Translations under genes and position numbers: made by a program | Notes under the pieces: model-generated | Told to the model about the DNA's origin: nothing | Seen by the model: the letters and a program-made list of their open reading frames with translations, nothing else | Database searches by the model: none | Shown: one piece after another, positions 17,001-25,702 of the stretch | How the letters are laid out: each line of letters begins with the position of its first letter | How positions within the stretch are numbered: position 1 is the first letter of the stretch | From: an uncultured Prevotella sp. | Lineage (GTDB): Bacteria > Bacteroidota > Bacteroidia > Bacteroidales > Bacteroidaceae | Direction of reading: 5' to 3' | Assembly (NCBI GenBank): GCA_905233425.1 | Contig: CAJOEC010000088.1 | Span: 1 to 48,118 of the forward strand | Length of the DNA: 48,118 bases

Positions 17001-18549
17001 CTGTGCCGTTCACGTCGATGTCGTAGGAAATGGCACCCTCGGCATCCGTCCAAGTTACAGTGGCGGTCTGGTCGCCGGTGTAGTTGACACTGAGACCAGT
17101 GGGCTTCTCAAATGGGTCCTTCTCCAGGAAGGCTACATTGTCGATGTGCAGGTTGTTGTCGGCATTGTTTACTGTTGATTCAACATAGAATGCCACATTC
17201 ACGCTCTGTCCTGCGTAATCACCAAGGGCAATGGATACATTCTCTCCGGCAGGAGTCAGTTTGTTGAGTACGAAGGTCGAGCCTGCGTTGTCCCATTGGC
17301 GGAGGATTGTCCATGTTGCCATGTCGTCGGTAGAAATCAGGACGACGAACTTGTCGTCATCACCATCCTGTGCGGGATCAGCAGCTGAGTTGTATGCGGT
17401 GTAGGCTACGTCAAAGGTAATCTTTGCATTCGCTGGTAAGAGGATGGCGGGTGTTACGAGCCACCTCTGATAATTGCCGTAGATGTTGGCGTAAGCATGG
17501 TTGCCGTCGAGGACACCATTGCCTGTACCGACACTCCAGCCGCTTGTTGCTGATGCAAGGCTTGTTGAGTTGTTTAAGATATTTTCCAGCAAACCGTTGT
17601 AGCGCGTCCATGTTGCGGGGAGGCCTGCGGTGAAGTCTTCGGAGTAGGGGAAGCCAACAGCCGTGGTGAAGCTCAGCGACTTCCATCCGCTGACATCGCT
17701 ACCGCTTACCGACTGTACGCGAGCCTGATATTTAGTATTAGACTCCAGACCAGTAAATGTGTAGGTAGTGGCTGTCGTGTTAGAGAGGACAACTGTCCAT
17801 TCTTCGTCGGCAGCCTTCTTGTATTCCAGGTTGTAGGTGCCGGTGCCGCCCGTCCATGTCAGTACAGCCCCGCTGCTTGTGATGCTGGAAGCCTCGAATG
17901 TTTGGGGCTTCTCAACAACCACACCGCTGCCACCAGTGTAGGTGAAGGTGGTCTTGGGGATGAATTTTACTGCAGAACCTGCACCAGAGCCACTGCTTCT
18001 ATACCGTGCAGTGTTGGCTTCTTGGTTTACGCCATAGAAATAAGCAGACTTGTAGTTACTACCTGCCACACTAACGTATGTGCCAATCAGCAGGTTGCCA
18101 CCTCCGTATGTGTAAGGTGTGTCGAAGGTCACAGTTAATTCCGTTCCGGTGGCATCGAAACTGGCTTCCTTGACCACGGTGAATGCAGTAGGGCCTGTAA
18201 TACCCGTCAGCGTGGTTTCAGCCACCTCGCCGATGTACACTTGGTGAGTGCCAGTCCAAGCTTCATCTGCGGACTGCTTGATGTAAAACTTCATGGCGGT
18301 GATGGTGCCGCCTGCCATAGCCGTCAACTCGTCGCTGGGGATGACACATTCGGAAGCGACTCCTTGTACGTCTGCATACATACCATAGAACGGAACATAG
18401 CTGCTTCCGTCAGCCGCGTCTTCATACACGGTGAGTTCATCTGCCCACGCCCCTCCTGCTACGCAGAGCATGGCGATGAGCACCATTGCAGCCCTTGCTC
18501 TTAGTGCTGAGAGCCTGGGCGCCCGAAAAGATAGTACTTTTCTGTTCAT
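14020..18549 (-). CDS. Large secreted fibronectin type III / cleaved-adhesin protein
   Basis: 1509 residues. A signal peptide (AMVLIAMLCVAGGAWA, cut near residue 36) is followed by alternating fibronectin type III domains (for example VLTWTGGTGTYNLEYK, ATVTWTDAEGAISYDI, ADLSWTENGTATEWVI, ATLSWNGVQDSYNV) and jelly-roll modules of the gingipain cleaved-adhesin type (FSYDFENGLAAQGW...DNWMITPAIEL; EDFESGLFPSGW...PDNWLIIPNVEL). The end KGLYIQNGKKVVIK resembles the tail of type IX secretion substrates. It is likely surface-exposed and may bind host or plant polymers. A promoter lies 58 nt upstream. Its end has been duplicated by a palindrome insertion without change of product. Confidence 0.88.
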   Translation of the reverse strand: MNRKVLSFRAPRLSALRARAAMVLIAMLCVAGGAWADELTVYEDAADGSSYVPFYGMYADVQGVASECVIPSDELTAMAGGTITAMKFYIKQSADEAWTGTHQVYIGEVAETTLTGITGPTAFTVVKEASFDATGTELTVTFDTPYTYGGGNLLIGTYVSVAGSNYKSAYFYGVNQEANTARYRSSGSGAGSAVKFIPKTTFTYTGGSGVVVEKPQTFEASSITSSGAVLTWTGGTGTYNLEYKKAADEEWTVVLSNTTATTYTFTGLESNTKYQARVQSVSGSDVSGWKSLSFTTAVGFPYSEDFTAGLPATWTRYNGLLENILNNSTSLASATSGWSVGTGNGVLDGNHAYANIYGNYQRWLVTPAILLPANAKITFDVAYTAYNSAADPAQDGDDDKFVVLISTDDMATWTILRQWDNAGSTFVLNKLTPAGENVSIALGDYAGQSVNVAFYVESTVNNADNNLHIDNVAFLEKDPFEKPTGLSVNYTGDQTATVTWTDAEGAISYDIDVNGTVTEGVRSPYELAGLLLSGTYEVKVRANYGEGNYSEWTDAVTFKTDDCMNADKCYITYELSANAYNGSYNYGWYYSGIDVYNADTNELIDFWTVDASKATATGALAVCPGTNLSFQWYCSYSPDNDNILVGNIVVKDANGEAIINQTGVLTAAVNYTVDCTISEFKKPTDFVATWVGATSADLSWTENGTATEWVIEITDNDEEETWEVTATENPYKITNLTPDTEYYVRVRPAGENDKWSEGIFFNTSFTAPADLAADDITINSASISWKGDADKYNLRYASFTPGEVLFSYDFENGLAAQGWTVLRNGEGTDVTDWRQFTPSSFGEASITAHSGAYVAMSRSYNNNTGYNVDNWMITPAIELDGTLKYWVRDDGLWHEHYDIYVCTTSFDADAFDESAFTKIYEPGDASGEWTEHTVDLSAYAGQTGYIAFRNTDNNQDFLFIDDVVISMPDIKGEYTDVADVTSPYALEDLADNTSYIVEVQGVYGSTPTEWASVEFTTIAGDAAPTNLEIADVTATNATLSWNGVQDSYNVKLTKLPVFDVDKFTQVDEDKTATGELTEYSFDLSSYSGTGAIAIRHYNVTDMFRLNVDDIVVRNAASEVVLSEDFESGLFPSGWVNYDADGDGNVWGMWQITSQDSQGNDVGNGSYCITSASYNGGALTPDNWLIIPNVELGGTLTFVARGQDPSWAAEVFGVFVGVGAEAFTPATETTFENVTSPYALENLLPGTEYTVQVQGIYKGEPTEWSEVASFTTEDRLDLANDATDNSDRIEAYYGKDIDVKLTGRTLFKDGNWNTICLPFDVTIADSPLAGATAKTLTDATVTGEHVTLNFGEAVDELEAGKPYIIKWDGDGTNNIVEPVFTGVTIKETDENDNTISLAESQVQFIGYFDALEITAENDDDIYYMTAENTLKHTGKDRTLKACRAYFKFSIAEGARSFTLNFGDGESTAINETIADTTSDDSWYGVDGVKIYKQPARKGLYIQNGKKVVIK

Positions 18550-18606
18550 AGTAAAAAATGTTTAAGAAATTAATAATTTAGTGTTAAGTTATCACTATTT
18601 CGGGCA

Positions 18607-18638
18607 CAAAGGTATCAGTTTTTTTCTTTTTGGCCAAA
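18607..18638 (-). promoter_or_regulatory. Promoter of the 1509-aa secreted protein
   Basis: On the - strand TTTG (18635-18638), 20-nt spacer, TACCTTTG (18607-18614). Confidence 0.82.
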
Positions 18639-18796
18639 TTTTCTTTCACTTTTCTTTCCCCTTGCTCCCAAATAGTTGATGCTAAGAAACGAATTTTACT
18701 AATTGTCTTTAATTCTATCCACGAATTTTGTTAATTATTTAGTTTCGAATGATTAAATAATACAACTTTCGCAAGTATGAAAACAAAGCGCAGCAG

Positions 18797-18960
18797 CGGC
18801 CTGAAAGGCCAACAAGCAGTCAGCCCAGGGCAACGCCCTGGGTATGGTGACAGGGGCCTCCTATTCATTCTTTTGCCCCTACAGGGCGAGGCTGTGCAAC
18901 CATGCCTACCCAGGGCGCTGCCCTGGGCTGACAGCTCATTGCCCTTTCAGGACGTAGCCT
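18797..18960. repeat. Dispersed palindrome-rich element, copy X1
   Basis: Begins CGGCCTGAAAGGCC, then CAGCCCAGGGCAACGCCCTG, a middle with TTTTGCCCCTACAGGGCGAGG, and ends CCCAGGGCGCTGCCCTGGG ... CATTGCCCTTTCAGGACG. The order and even non-palindromic parts match copy X3 (41545-41752) and partly X2 (38685-38817). No coding frame. The flanks carry only a weak inverted match (TTTCGCAAGT / CTGCGGAACTT). Outside it, 18639-18796 and 18961-19016 hold AT-rich sequence in which I see nothing. Confidence 0.8.
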
Positions 18961-19016
18961 GCGGAACTTGAGAAACTTGAATTAGATTAATAGAAATCAC
19001 CTATATATTATTCTAG

Positions 19017-19850
19017 CTATAAGCCGTTGATGGCCTCAATGTCGAGACCTGTGTATTTGGCTATCAGCTCTGCGGACATGCCGTCGGCCTTCATCATACG
19101 AGCAGACTCAATAGCTTTGTCACGTTCGCCCTCTGCACGTCCCTTTTGCTCTGCTCCTGTCATGGCGTTGTACGTGTCGCGGTAGCGTTTCAGGGCACGG
19201 TCGTACTCCAAGCGGTCTTCCTTCGACAGCTTGCTCACTTCGGCAACCTCTGCCAGCCGTTGGAACACTGCGTTCTGCGCTGCCCACGGCATTCTTTCCA
19301 GTATCTCCATATTCTTCAGTATAAATATCCAATGTTCAAAATGATTCACACACTCGTCAGCCTCCTTTGTGAAGCATGGCATCTGCAGATATATAAGGCG
19401 CATCTTGTCTGAGAACAGCTTGCCCTCATTGTCTGTCAGCCGTACGTCTATGCGTAGCCGTCCGGCATAGCCTGTCTGCACGAAATTAGTAAAAGCCACC
19501 ATATAGACAGCCTTTATGTCGTAGTTCCACTCACTGCCCTTCTCGCCTTGGCGGACAATGGCCTCCGACGCGTAATAGAGCATACGCTCCTTGAAGTTAG
19601 GGTGCTCGCGGTTCTGCATCTCAACAATGATCTTTTCGCCACTGTCCGTTTGGCAGAGGATGTCGTAGATGGGCGAGCGGTCACCGTCGTAGAACGCCGG
19701 CTGCTCCTTGTCAAGGAACTTCAGATCGGTGATAGCGCGCTCACCTTCAAGAAGTGTGTTCAAGAAGTCAAGTAGTCGGGGCTTGGAAAACTCCTGTCCG
19801 AAGATAATCTTGAAGCCAACATCAGTGAACGGGTTTATGAACTTTCCCAT
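19017..19850 (-). CDS. Rpn/PD-(D/E)XK nuclease-family transposase-like protein
   Basis: 277 residues of the family often named 'Rpn recombination-promoting nuclease/putative transposase' (PDDEXK_2). It starts FINPFTDVGFKIIFGQE, and the nuclease core is SPIYDILCQTDSGEKIIVEMQ with the aspartate and the E-x-Q of the active site. The C-terminus ends with a short helical repeat after KGRAEGERDKAIE. The family cuts DNA and is common in many paralogues in Bacteroidota, but mobility of this gene is not shown: no terminal repeats are seen. A - strand TAATTTTG lies at 19872-19879 without a clear upstream box. Confidence 0.88.
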   Translation of the reverse strand: MGKFINPFTDVGFKIIFGQEFSKPRLLDFLNTLLEGERAITDLKFLDKEQPAFYDGDRSPIYDILCQTDSGEKIIVEMQNREHPNFKERMLYYASEAIVRQGEKGSEWNYDIKAVYMVAFTNFVQTGYAGRLRIDVRLTDNEGKLFSDKMRLIYLQMPCFTKEADECVNHFEHWIFILKNMEILERMPWAAQNAVFQRLAEVAEVSKLSKEDRLEYDRALKRYRDTYNAMTGAEQKGRAEGERDKAIESARMMKADGMSAELIAKYTGLDIEAINGL

Positions 19851-19947
19851 AGCTTAATGATCTTTTTTGTGCAAAATTATAAAAACTCATGTTACTCAGT
19901 GGCTGTGTTGAAATAAATCTATAGGCATTTAGAAAGGCTGCCGCCAT

Positions 19948-20751
19948 TCATTCCTTGTCACAGTTTGAAGAGGAATGCTCCCAAGAGTCTTTCATGCTTC
20001 GCAGGGCCTCGTGGTTAGTCACGTCGATGTGGGTTGGAGTTATGGCGACGTAGCCGTGGGTGAGGGCCCAGTTGTCGGTGTCGTCGGCGTCGGGTTCGTC
20101 GTTCTCGTAGTGGCCCTGCATCCAGTAATAGTCGTAGCCCCGGGGATGGTGGCATTTGGTGACCTCGCCGAGCCATGAGCCGTGGGCCATGCGGCATACC
20201 TTCACGCCACGGTATTCTCTCTCCTCACTCTTCTCCCCTAACTTAGGGAAGTTGATGTTCAGGCATGTGTCCTTTGGCAGGCCCTCGCGCAGCACACGCT
20301 CGGTGAACTGCTGTATGTAGGGACGCAGCGGCTCGAAGTCGGCATCCTCGTCGTGGTCGCAGAGCGAGTAGGCCACGGAGGGGATATACTTCATACATCC
20401 CTCCAAGGTCACGCCCATGGTGCCGCTGTAGTGGCTGTTCACCGAGCCGTTGTCGCCGTGGTTTATTCCGCCGATGACCATGTCGGGCCGCCGGTCGAGG
20501 ATCTCCGAGAGGGCCATCTTCACACAGTCCACCGGCGTGCCGTTGCACGACCATATATCCACGCCGTCCTGGTGCTCGCGAAGTGTGATGCGCAATGGCG
20601 TGGTTACTGAGAATGCGCATGAGAATCCTGAGCGCGGCCCTTCGGGGGCGCACACCACGATGTTGCCTAAGTGGCGCACCATGTCTACAAGACAACGGAG
20701 GCCCTTGGCCTCGTATCCGTCGTCGTTTGAAATAAGTATTGTTGGTTTCAT
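19948..20751 (-). CDS. surE: 5'/3'-nucleotidase SurE
   Basis: Metal-dependent phosphatase that removes phosphate from nucleoside monophosphates and survival-related substrates. ILISNDDGYEAKGL holds the metal-binding Asp-Asp, PEGPRSGFSCAFSV and NGTPVDCVKMAL are family motifs, and GGINHGDN has the catalytic-site asparagine. The ATG at 20751 is chosen because the promoter lies at 20770-20801; the longer reading to 20781 overlaps the -7 box. 267 residues, normal. Confidence 0.95.
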   Translation of the reverse strand: MKPTILISNDDGYEAKGLRCLVDMVRHLGNIVVCAPEGPRSGFSCAFSVTTPLRITLREHQDGVDIWSCNGTPVDCVKMALSEILDRRPDMVIGGINHGDNGSVNSHYSGTMGVTLEGCMKYIPSVAYSLCDHDEDADFEPLRPYIQQFTERVLREGLPKDTCLNINFPKLGEKSEEREYRGVKVCRMAHGSWLGEVTKCHHPRGYDYYWMQGHYENDEPDADDTDNWALTHGYVAITPTHIDVTNHEALRSMKDSWEHSSSNCDKE

Positions 20752-20769
20752 ATATTTACATTGTCGCTG

Positions 20770-20801
20770 CAAAAGTACCACTTTTTGCTGAAACAGCCAA
20801 A
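20770..20801 (-). promoter_or_regulatory. Promoter of surE
   Basis: On the - strand TTTG (20798-20801), 20-nt spacer, TACTTTTG (20770-20777). It sits back to back with the HAD gene promoter. Confidence 0.8.
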
Positions 20802-20871
20802 GAATAGGACATTTTTCGTAGAAATTATATTATTATTCTGATTTCTTTCCAGACAAATTTTGTTAAAGTCT

Positions 20872-20903
20872 TTTGGCCGAATGGAGAAAAATGTGTAATT
20901 TTG
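20872..20903 (+). promoter_or_regulatory. Promoter of the HAD-family gene
   Basis: TTTG (20872-20875), 20-nt spacer, TAATTTTG (20896-20903), 13 nt before the ATG. Confidence 0.82.
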
Positions 20904-20916
20904 CCGCTGTATATTT

Positions 20917-21408
20917 ATGGAACAGGCTAAAATACTATTTCTTGACTTTGACGGGGTGCTGGTCACAGACAAGCATCTGGAAATGCTGGCCGCCAACGAC
21001 ATCCCGTTAAGAGACTGCTACGGCGCCAAATTCGACCCGGAATGTGTGGAGTTGCTGAAACGGATCATTGACAATACCAATGCAGGGATTGTCGTGACAT
21101 CAACATGGAAGATGGAGCTGGGATTGGACGGGATTCGACAGATGTGGCAAGAGCGCCACCTGCCGGGAGTGATAATCGGTGTCACACCAGACATTGACCT
21201 AATCCATCGAGGGGAGGAGATAGCAGCATGGTTAGACGCATACGGCGAGGTCTGCCGCTATGCCATTATTGACGACGCCCCGTTCACCGACTTCTTCCGT
21301 AATGAGCAAACGCCCCACCTCTTTCAGGTGGACGAGCGAATCGGCATCGATGAACACACGGCAAAGGCGGTGACGCTATCTATTTGTCAAACAACTCTTT
21401 CATTGTAA
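20917..21408 (+). CDS. HAD-superfamily protein (SAK RNA-repair type HAD domain)
   Basis: 163 residues. The catalytic HAD motif I is LFLDFDGVLV (nucleophile Asp and Asp+2), motif II is VVTSTWK, and the acidic motif IV is YAIIDDAP. The layout with LRDCYGAKFDPECVELL resembles the small HAD domain found in 'Swiss Army Knife' RNA-repair proteins, which in those fusions acts as a phosphatase. Here it is stand-alone, so the substrate is unknown. Its 3' end overlaps the convergent ATPase gene by 29 nt. Confidence 0.82.
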   Translation: MEQAKILFLDFDGVLVTDKHLEMLAANDIPLRDCYGAKFDPECVELLKRIIDNTNAGIVVTSTWKMELGLDGIRQMWQERHLPGVIIGVTPDIDLIHRGEEIAAWLDAYGEVCRYAIIDDAPFTDFFRNEQTPHLFQVDERIGIDEHTAKAVTLSICQTTLSL

Positions 21409-22798
21409 TCGGGACAGGTGATATTTCCGAATACATATTCTCATGGAGTCCGTATGTAGTTACGAGACTTACTTGAACCCCGCCCTTGTGACCTGTTTCC
21501 TTTTGGAAAGTCTCCATACGGCGAACGATGTTGCGATACTCCTTTTCGCTAAGAGTATAATCGTCCTTTGAGTATTTCATTTCACAGATGGTCACAATAC
21601 CGTCAGCGCGGTCTATAACCAGGTCTATTTGAACGGCTGGCTGGCTGCTCTGACTGCGCCATGAATAGTATTCATGCCTGATGGCGTCAACACGCAAACC
21701 GCGAACAATCTGCCTTACATGCCACAGGCATACACGTTCAAAGGTCAGTCCATACCAATTGTTTTGCTCCGGGGTGTCGAGTGTGTTGCGCCAAAAATGC
21801 TCGTCTGTCACTCTGCGAGTGCAAAAACGATAGTGGAACAGGGAAAAGAAATCCACCAACTGATAGATGCCATTCTTCTGTAGTGTGCCGTTATTGTATC
21901 TGCGTACAAAGTCACAATGCTCCAGGTCGTCCAGCATGTCACTAAGATGGCCATTGTCCGGAATATTCAATTCACTCGCTATTTCTGTCCGGGTGTATCC
22001 GTCACGGCGTGTACTGAGCAAGCGTACAATTTCCATATAAGACTCGGCGTTCTTAAACAAAGAGTTGAAGAGTCTCTGGTACTCATTCTCCAGTTCCGGC
22101 TCAGCCGAAAAGAAGAGAGTGTCTATGTTGTCGGGGACATTCTTCTTCGGGTCAAGCAAACTCAAATAATAAGGAACGCCACCAAGAACCATGTACGCCT
22201 GCAACACAGCGATTCTCGGCCAACGGAATTTCCTGCTTTCGAGGTATTCTTCTGTTTGCCCTAAAGAGAACGGACGGAGGTGCATGGTGTGCGTAGCACG
22301 TTTATGAAGTCCTGCCTTGTTGTTAACAATATTACGCATCATCCACGATGTGGCAGAGCCGCACACCACAAAGTATATATTGTCAATCCACGATGCGCGG
22401 CTGTTCCAGAAAAGGTCTAATGCCTGCAGGAATCCGGAGCGAGGGGTGTCAAAACACGGCAGTTCGTCAATGAATACCACCAATCGGCGTTTGCGGTTCC
22501 TGTTCTTGCGCTCTAACAGCTCTGCGAGTTGTGTAAACATGTCAATCCAGGATGTGGCCCTGCCTCCTTTATGGCCATATCGCACCAAAGCATTATGGAA
22601 GGCTTCCATCTCAGTTTCCCGTGAACCATCGATGACACCTGTTGCATAGAAGTCAAACTGATCTCTAAAGAAACTCCTAATCAGGAATGTCTTGCCAACA
22701 CGGCGGCGACCATACAATGCAATGAATTCACTCTTCCCCGACTCCATATAGTCGGTGAGTCTGCCCAATTCAACTTCTCTGCCAATAATCTTTTCCAT
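21380..22798 (-). CDS. AAA ATPase with C-terminal nuclease-like (DUF234) domain
   Basis: 472 residues. Walker A is ALYGRRRVGKTFLI and Walker B VVFIDELPCFD; VVCGSATSWM is sensor-like. A winged-helix part (TRTEIASELNIPDNGHL) follows, and the C-terminus has QIDLVIDRADGIVTICEMKYS, the D..ExK nuclease signature of the DUF234 family. The biological role of these ATPases is unknown; defence or mobile-element links have been suggested. A paralogue lies at 33685-35112. The promoter box TACCTTTG is at 22857-22864 on the - strand. Confidence 0.88.
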   Translation of the reverse strand: MEKIIGREVELGRLTDYMESGKSEFIALYGRRRVGKTFLIRSFFRDQFDFYATGVIDGSRETEMEAFHNALVRYGHKGGRATSWIDMFTQLAELLERKNRNRKRRLVVFIDELPCFDTPRSGFLQALDLFWNSRASWIDNIYFVVCGSATSWMMRNIVNNKAGLHKRATHTMHLRPFSLGQTEEYLESRKFRWPRIAVLQAYMVLGGVPYYLSLLDPKKNVPDNIDTLFFSAEPELENEYQRLFNSLFKNAESYMEIVRLLSTRRDGYTRTEIASELNIPDNGHLSDMLDDLEHCDFVRRYNNGTLQKNGIYQLVDFFSLFHYRFCTRRVTDEHFWRNTLDTPEQNNWYGLTFERVCLWHVRQIVRGLRVDAIRHEYYSWRSQSSQPAVQIDLVIDRADGIVTICEMKYSKDDYTLSEKEYRNIVRRMETFQKETGHKGGVQVSLVTTYGLHENMYSEISPVPITMKELFDK

Positions 22799-22856
22799 CT
22801 GCTTCTACTTAAATCAATGTTCTCAGGCAGGAATCGTCATGCCCAATTTGCTGTTG

Positions 22857-22864
22857 CAAAGGTA
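22857..22864 (-). promoter_or_regulatory. -7 box upstream of the ATPase gene
   Basis: TACCTTTG on the - strand, 59 nt from the ATG. The upstream TTTG candidates (22881-22884 or 22888-22891) are at 16 or 23 nt, off the usual 19-20, so the promoter is less certain. Confidence 0.5.
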
Positions 22865-23110
22865 CAAATAATAATTGAAACAAAAAACAAATCGGGCGGA
22901 AACTTGATTTTTTTTAATGTTTCCGCCCAAGATACGCAACTATTCAGTCCTCACTTTATCACGACCTTCTCCGTGCCGTCGGTGCTCTTGACGCTGCCCG
23001 CCGTGGTGCTGCTCACAGTGACGCCGGTGAATACGGGGTCGGTGAGCGTGGTGCCGGGGCTGGTCTGTGGTGTGCCCCAGCGGATGATGAACGGCGTACC
23101 AGCGGCGATT

Positions 23111-23138
23111 AGCCCCTCTTGCTCCCCTGAAGGGGAAA
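23111..23138 (-). repeat. GC palindrome of the CCCCTTCAGGGG family, in-frame copy
   Basis: On the - strand TTTCCCCTTCAGGGGAGC followed by AAGAGGGGCT, encoding SPSGEQEGL without loss of frame. Confidence 0.75.
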
Positions 23139-23943
23139 CGGTGTCGAAGTACAGGTTCAGCGTGGTGCCCTGCAGACCGGAGTCGGACGGACGGAGCACC
23201 ATGGCCTCCACATTGTCGCCGCTGAGCGGGCCGCTGGTCGTGCTCACGTCGAACGGCAGGCACAGCGTGTTCTACGCGCCGTCCTTCCAGAGCGTGCGGC
23301 CAGAGAGCGTCACGTTATAGACCAAGCCGTTGGCGGCGTCGATGGCGGCGCTGTTGTCGGCGGCATCATCGTTGAGGGACAGGCGGCAGTCGTAGGGTCG
23401 CAGCGTCTTGCCTTGGACTGAGGAGCCGGGGATGGGGCCTGTGTATGGATTGCCGCCCTCGTCGTAGAAGGTCTTGAAGATGTTGACTGAGCCACGGATT
23501 TCTGCGGCGTAGAAGCTGTTGGAGGGCTTAGCCCAAGAGAGCATTACGTCGCCTTTGATGGCGCCATAGATGCAGACGTTGCCGCCATAGACGTTGACGT
23601 TGTCTAAGACACCATCAGCGACATAGAGTTTGCCATTGCCTTTCTCCTGGCCGTAGAAGGTGACGGTGTGAAACCCACTGATAAAATGGAAGACTAATTC
23701 GAAGTCGTCGGGGATGATGATGGTGATGTCGCTGCCGATATCGAGGGTTGCATTTGCAATGGATCCACTACTGAAGGAGCACACGCTGCCAGCGGGAATA
23801 TTCCCGTCGAACAAACTGAGGTTGATGGCATTTGTGACGGTTTTCGTCTCGCCGTACTCGTCGATGTAGCTGACGGTGATGGGAAGGACGTTGAACCTCG
23901 CCTTCACATTAACGTTTGCATCGGGCATGGTCAGGGTGTAGAA

Positions 23944-23971
23944 AGCCCCCCCCGTCCCCCGAGGGGGAGTC
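23944..23971 (-). repeat. GC palindrome of the CCCCTTCAGGGG family with G8 tract
   Basis: On the - strand CTCCCCCTCGGGGGAC followed by eight G and CTTT. The homopolymer (23946-23953) is the site of a frameshift. Confidence 0.85.
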
Positions 23972-24238
23972 GCTGCTGAGAGATCCTGCGCTGACCGTGT
24001 AGCTGTCGAAGGCGTAGCCCTCGGGCGGGGTGTTCGCGAGCGTCAGGCTCACCTCGTCGCCGTTGCCGGCGTAGAGCACATTATTATTATATAGGAGTCC
24101 GGCGGTGAAGGAACTGCTCTCGGTGCTTTCCTTGTAGGCGGTGATGTGGCTGACGTCGTAGGTCGTGGCCACTCCCGCGTGGGCTACGCTGACGTTCTCG
24201 TCGCCCGCCTTGATGGTGCGGGCCTGTTTGCCCTGGGT

Positions 24239-24275
24239 AGCCCCCCCAGCCCCCTGAAGGGGGAGCGGTGTAGTA
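24239..24275 (-). repeat. GC palindrome of the CCCCTTCAGGGG family with G7 tract
   Basis: On the - strand GCTCCCCCTTCAGGGGGCT followed by seven G and CTAC. The homopolymer (24241-24247) is the first frameshift site of the gene. Confidence 0.85.
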
Positions 24276-25640
24276 GCTGTTGGCGGGCGTGCCGCTCCAT
24301 CCTCGTGCGAAGGTGGCGCTGATGGCGCCGCTGGTGCCGGTGCCGATGGTGACGCTGGCGGGGGCTACGAGCGAGTTGCTGACGGTGAGCGTGCCGCTGT
24401 TGTAGCCCACGAAGCCGGCGCACTTGATGGCTCCGGCGGCCTCGGCTGTCAGGCTGCCGTCGAAGAGGCATCCCTCGATTGTCAGGTTGTCGTGGCCGTT
24501 GCCCACGAGTCCGCCCGAGCTGGTGTCGTCAGCGGCGCTGCTGTGGATATTGACCGACGAGCGGCAGTTGCGCAGGGTGACGTTGCCATACTGCGAGCCG
24601 ATGATGCCTGCGGCGTACTTGCCGCTGGCGTAGATGTCGCCGCATACGTGGAGGTTCTCGATGCTGGCGGCAACGCTATTCACCGTCGTGACGTTCTGGA
24701 AGGGCGCGGCCTTCGCGTCAAGAGGCGCATCGGCAGTGCCCAAGCGGACGTAGAGCGTGTGGCCCTGCCCGTCGAAGTGGCCGGTGAAGTCGTGGTCGGC
24801 CGAGCCGGCGCGGCGCGTGATGGGGTTGTCAGCCGAGCCGATGTCCGCGCCCAGCTTCACGGTCTTGCCGCTGAAGAAAGTCTTGCCGTCGGCGTCCGCC
24901 AGCAGGTCGCAGAACACGTCCCAGCCCGCGGCGCTCTTGATGGTGTACTCGTCGGTGGCCGTCTCAGCCCAGTCGGCGGGATTGGCGGTCACCGTCAGCG
25001 TGCCCGGGGTGACGGCGGTCACCACCACGTTCTTGCCGGCGAATTTGAAGGGCGTCGTCTTGACGGTGGTGATGGCGTAGGTGCCTGGCAACTCGCCCGC
25101 CTCTCTGGTCATGGTGACGTATTGAGCGAGCTGAGGCCTCCAATTAGACAACGTGTCCGGATCCACGTCCCCTGTCGTCGAGGGGTCAAGGTAGCAGGTG
25201 AAGGCGGGGTCGGCGTCGCCGTAGTTCTTCTCTTTGCTATCGACGACGACCGTCACCTCCCTGGTGACGATGTCGAATTGGCACATTAATTGCAAACGAT
25301 CCGCATCGCTCGGATAGGCATGCACTATGACCGTGCCCGTGCCGACATTCACATTTTCCCCATATTTAATGTAGGCGCCTTTTAATCTGGCCGCAGCATC
25401 TTCGTACTTCCAAACAGTATAAACCACGCCGTCGATGTTTACACTTTGGATATTGGGCTTGATTTGATAGCTGGTGAAAGTGTAGGACGACTGTAGTTCC
25501 GGGGAGAATGTCACCTCCTGTGCCCCCGCCGTCGTGGCGGTGAGCACCATCGTGAGCAGCGCGATGGCCGCCCGCCTAAAGAATGAATGTTTGGCTTTTG
25601 TCTTCATTTTGCTTGTTATTTATTGTTTGTATTATATTTA

Positions 25641-25672
25641 TTTGTTTTTTTGCTCGATTTGCACTATCTTTG
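25641..25672 (+). promoter_or_regulatory. Promoter of the first small protein + GNAT pair
   Basis: TTTG (25641-25644), 20-nt spacer, TATCTTTG (25665-25672), 30 nt before the ATG at 25703. Confidence 0.78.
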
Positions 25673-25702
25673 CAGCCGAAAACCCATAAAACGATTACGA
25701 CT

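Larger units (their letters stand above)
22951..25607 (-). pseudogene. Secreted repeat-rich surface protein, interrupted by two frameshifts and one stop
   Basis: If restored this would be a ~885-residue exported protein: signal peptide (ALLTMVLTATTAGAQ), MBG-like domains (VDSKEKNYGDADPAFTC), GLUG/beta-helix-like part (AAGIIGSQYGNVTLRNC), a GKQARTIKAGDENV module, then a C-terminal region paralogous to the 1509-aa protein (SGRTLWKDG.NTLCLPFDV) ending EKVVIK. The frame is lost at a C7 tract (24241-24247) and at a C8 tract (23946-23953). Both lie in inserted GC palindromes, and losing one base in each would restore the frame. A TAG at 23272-23274 replaces the tryptophan seen in the paralogue (DGNWNTICLPF). 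Present pieces are 24087-25607, 23909-24172, 23272-23928 and 22951-23247. It may be decay, phase variation or sequencing error. Confidence 0.8.

Noticed and set aside
18764..18995. Inverted ends of element X1 (TTTCGCAAGT / CTGCGGAACTTG)
   Set aside because: Only about 11 of 16 positions pair and no 9-bp duplication is present, so boundaries are not supported.
19017..19850. Complete insertion sequence around the Rpn-type gene
   Set aside because: No terminal inverted repeats or target duplication were found around it; the family name 'transposase' is not enough.
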